Below are positions 35,275-44,831 of a stretch of DNA of 44,831 nucleotides, in pieces. The translations under genes and the position numbers were made by a program. This DNA comes from Bacteroides sp. (GTDB lineage Bacteria > Bacteroidota > Bacteroidia > Bacteroidales > Bacteroidaceae), in the NCBI GenBank assembly GCA_017992695.1, contig JAGOOC010000010.1:21757-66587 (forward strand). Direction: 5' to 3'. Each line of letters opens with the position of its first letter. Position 1 is the stretch's first letter. Below the pieces are notes generated by a model that saw only the letters and a program-made list of their open reading frames with translations, searched no databases and was not told where the DNA came from.

Positions 35275-36093
35275 TTATAGTTTATATACGATCTCTTTTA
35301 CATATTCAGCCCATTGAGCAGGAGTTTTCGACTTGTCAAAGGTCTGCCAGGGAATGGGCTTTCCAACTGTAATAGTAAACGTTTTATGACGATTCTTAAA
35401 CATCTCATCGACTAAATAGAGCATTGCAATATTAAACTTTATACCCAATGCCTTACATACACTTGCCAGGTTATAGAAGAAATTAGAATTTCGTCCGTCA
35501 AAATAGATCGGAACCACATCGCGCTTGGCTTGCACGCTCTTCACAATAAATGTCTTCTTCCATTCCAAGTCGCGAATGACTCCATCCTGCCGGCGCGAAC
35601 AGAGTCCTGCCGGGAACATGATCAACTGGTCGTCCGACTTAAATCCTGCTTCCACCATTCTTGGAAAGTCTTTGGCCTGCTTTCCCGTTTTATTGATGGG
35701 AATACAAAGCGGAGCCAATCCGCGCAGGGTCATCAGCAGGTCATTCACCAAGTACTTCACCTTTCCATCGAAATGCCGCCCCAGTACATAACCCAAGGCT
35801 ACGCCGTCTTGTCCACCCAGTGGATGATTGGAAACGAATGTATACAGCCCGTCTTTAGGAAGGTTTTCTATCCCCTTCACCTCTATCTTTGCATCAAGAA
35901 AGTGGAGTGAGGCTTCTAGAAAATCTACCCCCAGCTGATCCTTTGATTCGAGTAGAAACACGTTTAGCTCCTCTTGATGAATAATCTTCTTCAAGTAGGA
36001 GATAAGAAATTTAGGAATATACTTATAGTACTTTGGTACTTTCGTTCGGAGTATATTATCTATATCTATTAAAAATAATGAATCGTCGATCAT
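35275..36093 (-). CDS. glsA: PlsC-like O-acyltransferase, GlsA-like (glycine lipid synthesis, second acylation)
   Basis: This 272-residue acyltransferase resembles lysophospholipid acyltransferases: the catalytic motif is VSNHPLGGQDG (NHxxxxD with an altered spacing of residues), followed by LCIPINKTG and the FPAGLCSRR motif that replaces the usual FPEG. This form is shared by hemolysin-associated acyltransferases (OlsA/GlsA relatives). It would add the second fatty acid to the hydroxyl of the N-acyl-glycine made by the GlsB-like protein encoded 26 bp downstream. A good promoter lies at 36118-36150. Confidence 0.77.
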   Translation of the reverse strand: MIDDSLFLIDIDNILRTKVPKYYKYIPKFLISYLKKIIHQEELNVFLLESKDQLGVDFLEASLHFLDAKIEVKGIENLPKDGLYTFVSNHPLGGQDGVALGYVLGRHFDGKVKYLVNDLLMTLRGLAPLCIPINKTGKQAKDFPRMVEAGFKSDDQLIMFPAGLCSRRQDGVIRDLEWKKTFIVKSVQAKRDVVPIYFDGRNSNFFYNLASVCKALGIKFNIAMLYLVDEMFKNRHKTFTITVGKPIPWQTFDKSKTPAQWAEYVKEIVYKL

Positions 36094-36117
36094 CCCTCTT
36101 AACTAATAATGGTGCTA

Positions 36118-36150
36118 CAAAATTAGCTGTTCTTTTTTATTAATCGCAAG
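36118..36150 (-). promoter_or_regulatory. glsA: Promoter of glsA-glsB
   Basis: On the minus strand CTTG (36147-36150), 21 bp, then perfect TAATTTTG (36118-36125), 25 bp before the ATG. Confidence 0.63.
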
Positions 36151-36198
36151 ATTTCGACAGAAAATGCGATTTTTAAGTTTTTACCTCCTAAAAAAGGG

Positions 36199-36251
36199 GC
36201 CTAAAAACTATCATAGATGGCCTGAAAACTGTTATTTGATAGTTTTCAGGC
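36199..36251. repeat. Palindrome with a second, competing left arm
   Basis: GCCTGAAAACT (36220-36230) is the perfect complement of AGTTTTCAGGC (36241-36251). A degenerate copy of the left arm, CCTAAAAACTATCA (36200-36213), can instead pair with TGATAGTTTTCAGG (36237-36250) with one mismatch. The element lies between two divergent promoters, so it would rarely be transcribed from them. Confidence 0.75.
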
Positions 36252-36275
36252 TAAATAAAAATAATTCCCCCCCGT

Positions 36276-36302
36276 TTTGTTCACGCAGATGCATTATACT
36301 TG
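36276..36302 (+). promoter_or_regulatory. Weak candidate promoter of the sigma-factor gene
   Basis: TATACTTG (36295-36302), one base off consensus, with TTTG at 36276-36279. The 15-bp spacer is short for the housekeeping sigma factor, so the gene may use another sigma (possibly itself) or a promoter I did not recognise. Confidence 0.3.
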
Positions 36303-36343
36303 CAATGTCAAAACAAAATAGTCACAATTAAAATGCAACGTAT

Positions 36344-36850
36344 ATGAAAAGTTTAAGCTTTAGAAAAGATTTAATCGGAGTTCAAGATGAATTACTTCGC
36401 TTTGCATATAAACTAACTACAGACCGTGAAGAGGCTAACGATTTGTTGCAGGAAACTTCATTAAAAGCATTAGACAATGAAGAGAAGTACGCACCCGATA
36501 CTAATTTCAAGGGATGGATGTATACGATCATGCGTAACATCTTTATCAATAACTATAGAAAAGTTGTTCGCGAACAGACTTTTGTAGATCACACAGATAA
36601 TCTTTATCATTTGAATTTACCGCAAGAATCGGGTGCTGATAACACCGAAAGCAGTTATGATTTGAAAGAGATGCATCGCATTGTCAATGCACTTCCTAAA
36701 GAATATAAAGTTCCTTTCTCTATGCATGTTTCGGGATTCAAATACCGTGAGATAGCCGAGAGGTTGGATTTACCCCTTGGCACAGTCAAGAGTCGTATTT
36801 TCTTTACGCGCCAAAAGCTACAAGAGGAGTTGAAGGACTTTAGAAATTAA
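36344..36850 (+). CDS. RNA polymerase ECF-type sigma factor
   Basis: This 168-residue sigma-70 family protein has only regions 2 and 4. Region 2 (about residues 10-80) contains LRFAYKLTTDREEANDLLQETSLKAL and FKGWMYTIMRNIFINNYRK. Region 4 (about 108-165) contains the helix-turn-helix FKYREIAERLDLPLGTVKSRI. It directs core polymerase to a dedicated promoter set. No anti-sigma gene lies next to it: the next gene is the convergent GH2 enzyme, the upstream one is divergent. The N-terminus resembles a group of single-gene sigma factors frequent in Bacteroides. Regulon and signal are unknown. Confidence 0.92.
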   Translation: MKSLSFRKDLIGVQDELLRFAYKLTTDREEANDLLQETSLKALDNEEKYAPDTNFKGWMYTIMRNIFINNYRKVVREQTFVDHTDNLYHLNLPQESGADNTESSYDLKEMHRIVNALPKEYKVPFSMHVSGFKYREIAERLDLPLGTVKSRIFFTRQKLQEELKDFRN

Positions 36851-36896
36851 ACCCAAATGCTTTGCTACTCAAAGAGCATTGTGTCGGTTTTTAGTT

Positions 36897-36954
36897 TATA
36901 AAATCAAAAAGAGCCGGTGGAAAACAACTTCCACCGGCTCTTTTTGATTTTATA
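36897..36954. terminator. 26-bp perfect-stem bidirectional terminator
   Basis: Positions 36897-36922 are the exact reverse complement of 36929-36954 (6-nt loop). A GC core (GAGCCGGTGGAA) is flanked by A5 on one side and T5 on the other, then GATTTTATA. It stands between the convergent sigma-factor and GH2 genes and should stop transcription from both sides. Confidence 0.95.
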
Positions 36955-36966
36955 TAACCAAGCGAT

Positions 36967-40062
<3,096 letters not shown>

Positions 40063-40092
40063 CTATATAGTTTGATAAAAATATTTCGATGT

Positions 40093-40132
40093 CAAAAATA
40101 CGAGTTATTTTAAGACTTAGCAAGTGCTGAGT
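40093..40132 (-). promoter_or_regulatory. GH2 promoter with operator-like palindrome
   Basis: On the minus strand CTTG (40121-40124), 20 bp, then perfect TATTTTTG (40093-40100). ACTTAGCA-ag-TGCTGAGT (40115-40132), an 8-bp inverted repeat with one wobble, is centred on the upstream box. Confidence 0.62.
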
Positions 40133-40322
40133 TCTAATATGTATCTAACCTTAGCTCTTTTTAGTGGAATTCGGTGTATTATCCACCCATCATTGAGTAT
40201 CAACACAAATCCCTTCATCCTCATCCTAATTATTAAACTGAATATTGACTTTACCACGAGCAAAAGTGTTTGATCTCCTGAGAATATCATTACGGATTTT
40301 AGGGATAATGACTATTTTCATA

Positions 40323-40330
40323 TAAATTTG
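40323..40330 (+). promoter_or_regulatory. -7 box of the GH84 promoter
   Basis: TAAATTTG on the plus strand, giving a leader of about 80 nt. The upstream element is only TTTA at 21 bp. Confidence 0.5.
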
Positions 40331-40417
40331 CAACTTATTCAACAATAAGGTATAGGTGACAAGAGACAAAACGAATTAGACTTATACAAAATAAATTAAA
40401 AACTAAAAACGACTAAA

Positions 40418-42973
40418 ATGTTTAACCCAAAGAAGTTACTGAAAGCATTAATCGCTGCATGTTTGGTATGCGGAAGTCTTTCAGCACAAGAACAAGGATT
40501 TGATCTATCCACACAAAGATCAGAGAGTCAAAGCATTCATACCATTCCGGGCAAGATGTTAGACCATAAGGGAATACAACTTAACCCTACACCTCATAGC
40601 CTCAAACTAACTGAGAAGGGGCAGCTCGACATAACCAAAGGGTTGCGTCTGAATGATAAGAAAAACAAGTTTTCCGAAGACCTCAACTTCATCGTTCTTG
40701 CTCCCAAAGGAGTAAAGCTGACGATTGATTACGGTAGTAAACTCGCTGCAAAGCATGGAGTAAAGAGTATCTCCGGAGCTTATGCCATGAGCATCAACAA
40801 CAAAGGAGTATCGATCATCGGTTATGATGAGAAAGGTGCTTTTTACGGCATACAAACGCTCAGGCAGTTAGTCGACAGTCCCGCGAGTGCAGGAAAAAAA
40901 GTACCCTACCTGGAGATCAACGATTATCCCGATCTTTTGTACAGAGGGGTAGTTGAAGGATTTTACGGAACACCTTGGTCACACGAAGTGAGACTGTCAC
41001 TGATCAACCTATACGGCAAGTTTAAGATGAACTATTACCTATATGGGCCCAAAGACGACCATTACCACAGCTGCCCCAACTGGAGACTTCCCTATCCTGA
41101 AAAAGAGGCGAAGAACATTAAAGAGTTGGTGGAGTCTTGTAACCGCAACCGGGTCGATTTCGTGTGGGCCATTCATCCGGGTCAGGACATCAAGTGGAAC
41201 GACGAAGATTATACCAATCTCGAAAATAAGTTCAATATGATGTACGATCTGGGCGTACGTTCGTTCGCCATCTTTTTCGACGACATTGATGGTGAAGGTA
41301 CGAACCCCAGAAAGCAGACTGAGTTACTCAATAAGCTCAACGCCAATTTCGTCAAAGTAAAGGAGGGAGTTAAACCACTCATTGTTTGTCCTACAGACTA
41401 CTCTAAACTTTGGGCCAATCCTACTCCTCAAGGAAGCCTCAGCATCTATGGTAACACCCTCGACCCTTCGATCAACGTGTTTTGGACAGGCGATGCGGTT
41501 TGTAGTGACCTAACCAAAGAGACAATGGATTGGGTTAACTCCAGAATTAAGAGACCCGCACTCTATTGGTGGAACTTCCCGGTTACAGACTATGTTCGCC
41601 ACATCATTATGCAAGGACCTGTGTACGGACTAGAAACTACGCTCACCCCCAACGATCTTTGCGGACTGATCAGTAATCCGATGGAACATGGAGAAGCCTC
41701 CAAACTGGCACTCTATGGTGTAGCCGATTATTCGTGGAATACAGCGGACTACAACCCCATTGACAACTGGGAACGAGCCCTTACCGAACTCACGCCCGAA
41801 GCTAAAGACGCCTATAGAACCTTTGCTATCCACTCTTGCGATACCGAAACGGGCTATCGCAGAGCAGAATCGTGGGAAACTCAAACCTTTGCGATCGACA
41901 ATTACACAGAAGAAGCGTTCCATGCACTCTTCAAAGAGTTCGAGAAAATAGAGCGGACACCGGCAGAGTTGGAAGAGAAGTGTGCCAACAAAGCTCTTGT
42001 CAGCGAGTTGCACCCTTGGCTCATCGAATTCGGCAAGCTGGGTACTCGAGGAAAACGTGCGTTGGAAATTCTCAAGATTTACCAAACAGGAGACCACGCA
42101 GCTTTCTGGACTGCTTACACCAACAACCTGATGAGCGAAGAGCAGAGAAAATCTTTCAATGCTCACAAGTCCGGTACCATGAAGCTTCAACCGTTTTATG
42201 AGAATACGATGAACGACCTAGCCAATGAGTTTTTCAAAAAACTGACAGGCGAGATTCCAACAGTATACAAGGGAATCGGTTCATTCAACAGCCTAAAGAC
42301 CACGCAGAGCAACCTTATGTTGGACAATGACTCCACCACCTATTACACCTCGGGAACTTCGCAGAACGACCGCAGTTGGATTGGCGTTGACCTTGGCTGC
42401 GTTAGATCAGTTGCCGAAGTCTCTGTTTACCAAGGCCGAAATTCGACCAATGATGTTGATTACTTCGACCACGCACTACTAGAGTATTCAGAACAAGGAA
42501 AGGATTGGAAAGCACTCACCGACAGCCTTAAAAACCAATACGACATTCAATGGAAAGGGGAACCGGTGAAAGCCAGATACGTCAGATTAAAGAAACTTCC
42601 ATCTCGCAAGACGAACTGGGCGGCTATTCGTTCGTTTGAAGTCAACCCCATCAATCTGTCGAGTCTCAATTTCCGTATCGAAGCTAAAGATCCTCAAGAG
42701 GCGTTGCGGGCATTCGACAAACACCCCGGCACATCCTACGCCAACAGTGGTGTACTCGCTTTTACGCTTCCTGAGAACACAACCACCTGTACCTTGCTGG
42801 CGAAACTCGATGCTTCCAAAGGTCCGGTTAAACTTCAGCAACTTGCTTCCAACGGAAAGGTATTGTCGACTATAACCATCGATACCCCTTTTATTAAAAT
42901 GAACCTTGTAAAAGGAGCTGTCAAAATTGCTATAGAAGGAGAAGTAGAACTCTTTGAGATCCTGCTTAATTAA
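40418..42973 (+). CDS. Secreted GH84 beta-N-acetylglucosaminidase (O-GlcNAcase/hyaluronidase-type)
   Basis: This 851-residue protein has a signal peptide (about residues 1-23, ending SLSAQ). An N-terminal GH20b-like domain (about 55-165) precedes the GH84 catalytic barrel (about 170-460) with YRGVVEGFYGTPWSHE and the catalytic Asp288-Asp289 pair in AIFFDDIDGEGTN. A helical post-catalytic region (about 470-625) is followed by an F5/8-type C (CBM32-like) domain (about 635-760) and a C-terminal beta domain. The Asp pair equals Asp242/Asp243 of the B. thetaiotaomicron enzyme, so this protein has a longer N-terminus. It should release terminal beta-linked GlcNAc by substrate-assisted catalysis. 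It is the best candidate in the window for host-glycan use together with the divergent GH2 enzyme. Confidence 0.94.
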   Translation: MFNPKKLLKALIAACLVCGSLSAQEQGFDLSTQRSESQSIHTIPGKMLDHKGIQLNPTPHSLKLTEKGQLDITKGLRLNDKKNKFSEDLNFIVLAPKGVKLTIDYGSKLAAKHGVKSISGAYAMSINNKGVSIIGYDEKGAFYGIQTLRQLVDSPASAGKKVPYLEINDYPDLLYRGVVEGFYGTPWSHEVRLSLINLYGKFKMNYYLYGPKDDHYHSCPNWRLPYPEKEAKNIKELVESCNRNRVDFVWAIHPGQDIKWNDEDYTNLENKFNMMYDLGVRSFAIFFDDIDGEGTNPRKQTELLNKLNANFVKVKEGVKPLIVCPTDYSKLWANPTPQGSLSIYGNTLDPSINVFWTGDAVCSDLTKETMDWVNSRIKRPALYWWNFPVTDYVRHIIMQGPVYGLETTLTPNDLCGLISNPMEHGEASKLALYGVADYSWNTADYNPIDNWERALTELTPEAKDAYRTFAIHSCDTETGYRRAESWETQTFAIDNYTEEAFHALFKEFEKIERTPAELEEKCANKALVSELHPWLIEFGKLGTRGKRALEILKIYQTGDHAAFWTAYTNNLMSEEQRKSFNAHKSGTMKLQPFYENTMNDLANEFFKKLTGEIPTVYKGIGSFNSLKTTQSNLMLDNDSTTYYTSGTSQNDRSWIGVDLGCVRSVAEVSVYQGRNSTNDVDYFDHALLEYSEQGKDWKALTDSLKNQYDIQWKGEPVKARYVRLKKLPSRKTNWAAIRSFEVNPINLSSLNFRIEAKDPQEALRAFDKHPGTSYANSGVLAFTLPENTTTCTLLAKLDASKGPVKLQQLASNGKVLSTITIDTPFIKMNLVKGAVKIAIEGEVELFEILLN

Positions 42974-43023
42974 TACGCTCGGGCGATCTGAACAAGATTG
43001 ATTACCGCCCCAGTTAATAAAAG

Positions 43024-43072
43024 AACGCTGCAAGATTCGTAACTCTTCGTTACCAGTCTTGCAGCGTTTTTT
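43024..43072. terminator. Terminator of GH84, also facing the ATPase operon
   Basis: A 12-bp perfect stem (43024-43035 with 43057-43068) with a smaller inner stem (GTAAC/GTTAC) and a plus-strand T6 tract. On the minus strand CTTTTATT follows, and the small reading frame that ends the ATPase operon has its stop codon on the edge of this hairpin. Confidence 0.9.
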
Positions 43073-43253
43073 AATCCATCATTGGTGGGATCGGTTGAAG
43101 AGACTTATTATTCGTATATCGAGCATAAGGCAAACTAAAAGCAGAAAGAGCCTCTATTTTCTCGTATTCAGCTTCGTCTATTGCTGTTAACAACCAGGTC
43201 AGTGCATCTATTATCTTCCTCGCCGTTTTCTCAACAACGTCAACCGTTAACAA
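43071..43253 (-). CDS. Short chimeric reading frame at the end of the ATPase operon
   Basis: A 60-codon frame that overlaps the Toprim-like gene by 14 bp and stops at the terminator. Residues 34-53 (EALSAFSLPYARYTNNKSLQ) are identical to residues 40-59 of the ATPase because both come from the 63-bp repeat. The first 33 residues, a plausible charged helix, match nothing I recognise. It is probably not an original gene but a frame produced when the repeat was copied here. Translation cannot be excluded because it overlaps the upstream stop. Confidence 0.35.
   Translation of the reverse strand: MLTVDVVEKTARKIIDALTWLLTAIDEAEYEKIEALSAFSLPYARYTNNKSLQPIPPMMD
43094..43156 (-). repeat. 63-bp perfect direct repeat, copy 1
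   Basis: Identical base for base to 44582-44644 and in the same orientation, lying 1488 bp (496 codons) apart. Sequence similarity stops sharply at both ends. Confidence 0.97.
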
Positions 43254-43785
43254 TCTCTCTTAATTTCTTCACATCAGCATCGTATGTATTATTCCCGAGG
43301 TACTGTATTAGATTCGCTAACCTTTGAAGTTCGGAGGCATCAGAAATCTCTCTAAAAAGCTGCTTAAAAACAGTGAATGCTTTCTCGTTTTTGCCGGATA
43401 TTTGTTTCGTTATTTTAGTAAGGCTATTTATGTCAGTAGGAAGATTATATTTTGCAGTAATGTCAATCCCTTTTTCAGCAGCAGCTTTCAAAAGAAATCG
43501 TTCCATTGCAGGGCTGATCTGAATAATATAGTGATGCTTTTCATTGTGTTTATACAGAAACAAAGATTCGTTCGAACCAACCAATTCAAATTCTTGCAAA
43601 TAAGGCTCTTCGCGCTTATCCTTATCAATAATACCTACAGCAAACTTATCCTTAAACAATTCCTGCATTTTCTTAACGACAGCACTACAGCCCTTTTGAT
43701 GATTAAATTGATTAAAACACGATGTGATTGTTTCTGTAAGACAAGTATCGACATAACATTCCGGTATAATATTAAGTCCGTTCAT
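43240..43785 (-). CDS. Toprim-like partner protein of the AAA ATPase (candidate defence effector)
   Basis: This 181-residue protein is of unrecognised named family. Visible acidic motifs fit a Toprim-type metal site: Glu9 in IIPECYVDT at the end of the first strand and Asp54-x-Asp56 in AVGIIDKDKREE. KHHYIIQISPAMERFLLKAAAE (about 88-110) and a helical C-terminal third follow. Its start overlaps the ATPase stop by 4 bp, so the two are translationally coupled. ATPase plus Toprim pairs occur in OLD, Gabija and PARIS antiphage systems, but this protein is much shorter than those nucleases or DUF4435 proteins. Nuclease activity is an inference. The region looks richer in A+T than its neighbours, which hints at transfer. 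Confidence 0.68.
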   Translation of the reverse strand: MNGLNIIPECYVDTCLTETITSCFNQFNHQKGCSAVVKKMQELFKDKFAVGIIDKDKREEPYLQEFELVGSNESLFLYKHNEKHHYIIQISPAMERFLLKAAAEKGIDITAKYNLPTDINSLTKITKQISGKNEKAFTVFKQLFREISDASELQRLANLIQYLGNNTYDADVKKLREIVNG

Positions 43786-44759
43786 TGCGCCAAGAAAATT
43801 TCAGAGTTAAAAAATAGATCTACACCAAATTGATACACCTTGTCAATCTCTTCATCTGTCAATCCTCTAACAGAAGTCTCTCCATCTTCAAAGTCAATCA
43901 GATAGATCGCTAAATCCTCTTTCTTGTTTTCTAAAAACTCATTCAACACATAAGGACTGTGTGTCGTTATAAAAAACTGATTTGACTCCGAATAAATGAT
44001 ATCCGTTGTAATTTTTGATACATATGGAGGATAAGAGTGCGCCTCCGGTTCCTCAAACGTCAAGATAGCATTCTCATTACTAGCAATAGCTGTCTTATAA
44101 TACATCATTCTTTGCAGTGTATCGGCAATAGAGTTGAACGGCACCAGATAAATGCTGTTCTCCGATACCGATTTGAGCAGCTTGAGCTGTTGGCTTGCTT
44201 GATCAAAAGACAGTTTTAAGCCATACAATGCCAGAATGTCCGAAATCTCATCCTTTGTATGCTCTAAGGAATCTAGTATAGAAGAAAGATTGCATCCTGT
44301 TGTTGGTTGCAAGATATTGACGTCCGTGTTTTCAAACTGAAAAGGCGTGGGGAAGAAATAACTTCTCACATCTTTATTCGGCATCTCAGAGCCGGTCTGT
44401 TTAATTTTCAATCCGCTTAATTCCACAACGGATTTACCATTGAGAAGCCCATTCAAACGAGATACAAAACTCGTTTTGCTTGACTGAAAAACGAATTGAT
44501 CAGAATCGGTATGTATTTCAATGTCTTTTGTTTTATCGCCATTGTAGAACAATTCAGACTCATTTTCACATCGAATAAACTGTTGAAGAGACTTATTATT
44601 CGTATATCGAGCATAAGGCAAACTAAAAGCAGAAAGAGCCTCTAAAATATTACTCTTCCCTACATTAGGCTTTCCGATAAGCAGGTTGATTCTTTTACAA
44701 TCCTTCAAAACTACGTGCTTAACCGACTTAAAGTTCTTTATTTCAATTCTCGTTGTCAT
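43782..44759 (-). CDS. AAA ATPase of the ABC/SMC-like AAA_15/AAA_21 group
   Basis: This 325-residue protein starts with the typical TRIEIKNFKSVKHVVL strand pair. The Walker A motif GKPNVGKSN (residues 29-37), Walker B ILTFEEPEAHSYPP (about 228-241) and a switch region FFITTHSPYVLNEF (about 257-270) follow. No coiled-coil arm of SMC length is present. Such compact ATPases form two-gene modules with a Toprim or other nuclease. Here the second gene overlaps by 4 bp. Residues 40-59, directly after Walker A, are encoded by a 63-bp segment repeated downstream of the operon. A very good promoter lies at 44783-44814, so the operon is self-contained. Confidence 0.85.
   Translation of the reverse strand: MTTRIEIKNFKSVKHVVLKDCKRINLLIGKPNVGKSNILEALSAFSLPYARYTNNKSLQQFIRCENESELFYNGDKTKDIEIHTDSDQFVFQSSKTSFVSRLNGLLNGKSVVELSGLKIKQTGSEMPNKDVRSYFFPTPFQFENTDVNILQPTTGCNLSSILDSLEHTKDEISDILALYGLKLSFDQASQQLKLLKSVSENSIYLVPFNSIADTLQRMMYYKTAIASNENAILTFEEPEAHSYPPYVSKITTDIIYSESNQFFITTHSPYVLNEFLENKKEDLAIYLIDFEDGETSVRGLTDEEIDKVYQFGVDLFFNSEIFLAQ
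44582..44644 (-). repeat. 63-bp perfect direct repeat, copy 2 (inside the ATPase gene)
   Basis: This copy is in its natural place within the ATPase coding sequence, so it is presumably the donor of the copy at 43094-43156. Confidence 0.97.
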
Positions 44760-44782
44760 ATCTCTTATATCTTTATTTAATG

Positions 44783-44814
44783 CAAATCTAGTTATTTACC
44801 TGTTTTAAATCAAG
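44783..44814 (-). promoter_or_regulatory. Promoter of the ATPase/Toprim-like operon
   Basis: CTTG (44811-44814), exactly 20 bp, then perfect TAGATTTG (44783-44790) on the minus strand. The predicted transcript starts about 17 nt before the ATPase ATG. Confidence 0.72.
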
Positions 44815-44831
44815 AGAATTCGGAGAAATCC

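Noticed and set aside
36267-36273. Run of seven C's upstream of the sigma-factor gene as a phase-variation tract
   Set aside because: It lies upstream of the likely promoter boxes and not between them or inside a reading frame, and seven bases is short for slippage.
43324-43833. 169-codon plus-strand frame opposite the Toprim-like gene
   Set aside because: It is antisense to two well-formed overlapping genes, has no promoter, and its Phe/Lys-rich composition is that of a reverse-strand shadow.
43157-44581. Composite transposon or insertion sequence bounded by the 63-bp repeats
   Set aside because: The repeats are direct and coding, and no transposase, terminal inverted repeat or target duplication is present.

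Overview
This window is a chromosomal segment from a Bacteroidales bacterium, most likely Bacteroides or a close relative such as Phocaeicola. The evidence is: (i) promoters of the Bacteroidetes type (TTTG or TTG, about 20 bp, TAnnTTTG) in front of many genes and almost no Shine-Dalgarno sequences; (ii) families typical of the group (DUF3316, DUF4292, porin O/P, carboxypeptidase-regulatory/beta-barrel outer-membrane proteins, a secreted GH84 and a secreted GH2, NrfHA with split Ccs proteins, LutABC); and (iii) a GlsB/GlsA-like acyltransferase pair of the kind that makes glycine lipids in Bacteroides. Species level is not claimed.

Layout. 1-6152 (+): the end of a secreted serine hydrolase/SGNH esterase fusion, then a lactate permease and LutABC lactate oxidation genes. 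6200-10295 (-): nrfH-nrfA-ccsB-ccsA, respiratory nitrite ammonification with its own cytochrome c maturation proteins. 10442-12558 (-): glycyl-tRNA synthetase and an FKBP-type isomerase lipoprotein. 12980-17568 (+): topoisomerase IV subunit A, a DUF3316 protein and an S41 protease lipoprotein. 17674-17755 (+): tRNA-Leu(UAG). 17837-27028 (-): a beta-barrel outer-membrane protein, an MgtC/DUF4010 membrane protein, a CYTH protein, a porin, an unlisted 44-residue membrane protein, release factor 2 with a programmed +1 frameshift, and a long-chain acyl-CoA ligase. 27210-28271 (+): an ArgE-type deacylase. 28350-28555: a candidate small RNA followed by a 22-bp-period repeat cluster. 28678-32815 (-): dut, TPR lipoprotein, DUF4292 lipoprotein and an EnvC-like protein, tightly packed. 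32935-34263 (+): dGTPase. 34235-36093 (-): glsA/glsB. 36344-36850 (+): an ECF-type sigma factor without an adjacent anti-sigma. 36967-42973: divergent GH2 beta-galactosidase (-) and GH84 beta-N-acetylglucosaminidase (+). 43071-44759 (-): an AAA ATPase plus Toprim-like protein operon carrying a 63-bp perfect direct repeat.

How the parts fit. Lactate oxidation and NrfHA nitrite reduction lie convergently and could form donor and acceptor ends of a menaquinone-linked chain. The GH2/GH84 pair suits trimming of N-acetyllactosamine-type host glycans. dut and dgt, divergently transcribed, both sanitise or adjust the dNTP pool.

The strongest candidate for an undescribed system is the ATPase/Toprim-like operon at the right edge. 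It has the architecture of ABC-ATPase plus Toprim nuclease defence modules (OLD, Gabija, PARIS), but with smaller proteins and with a repeat that could delete most of the operon by recombination.
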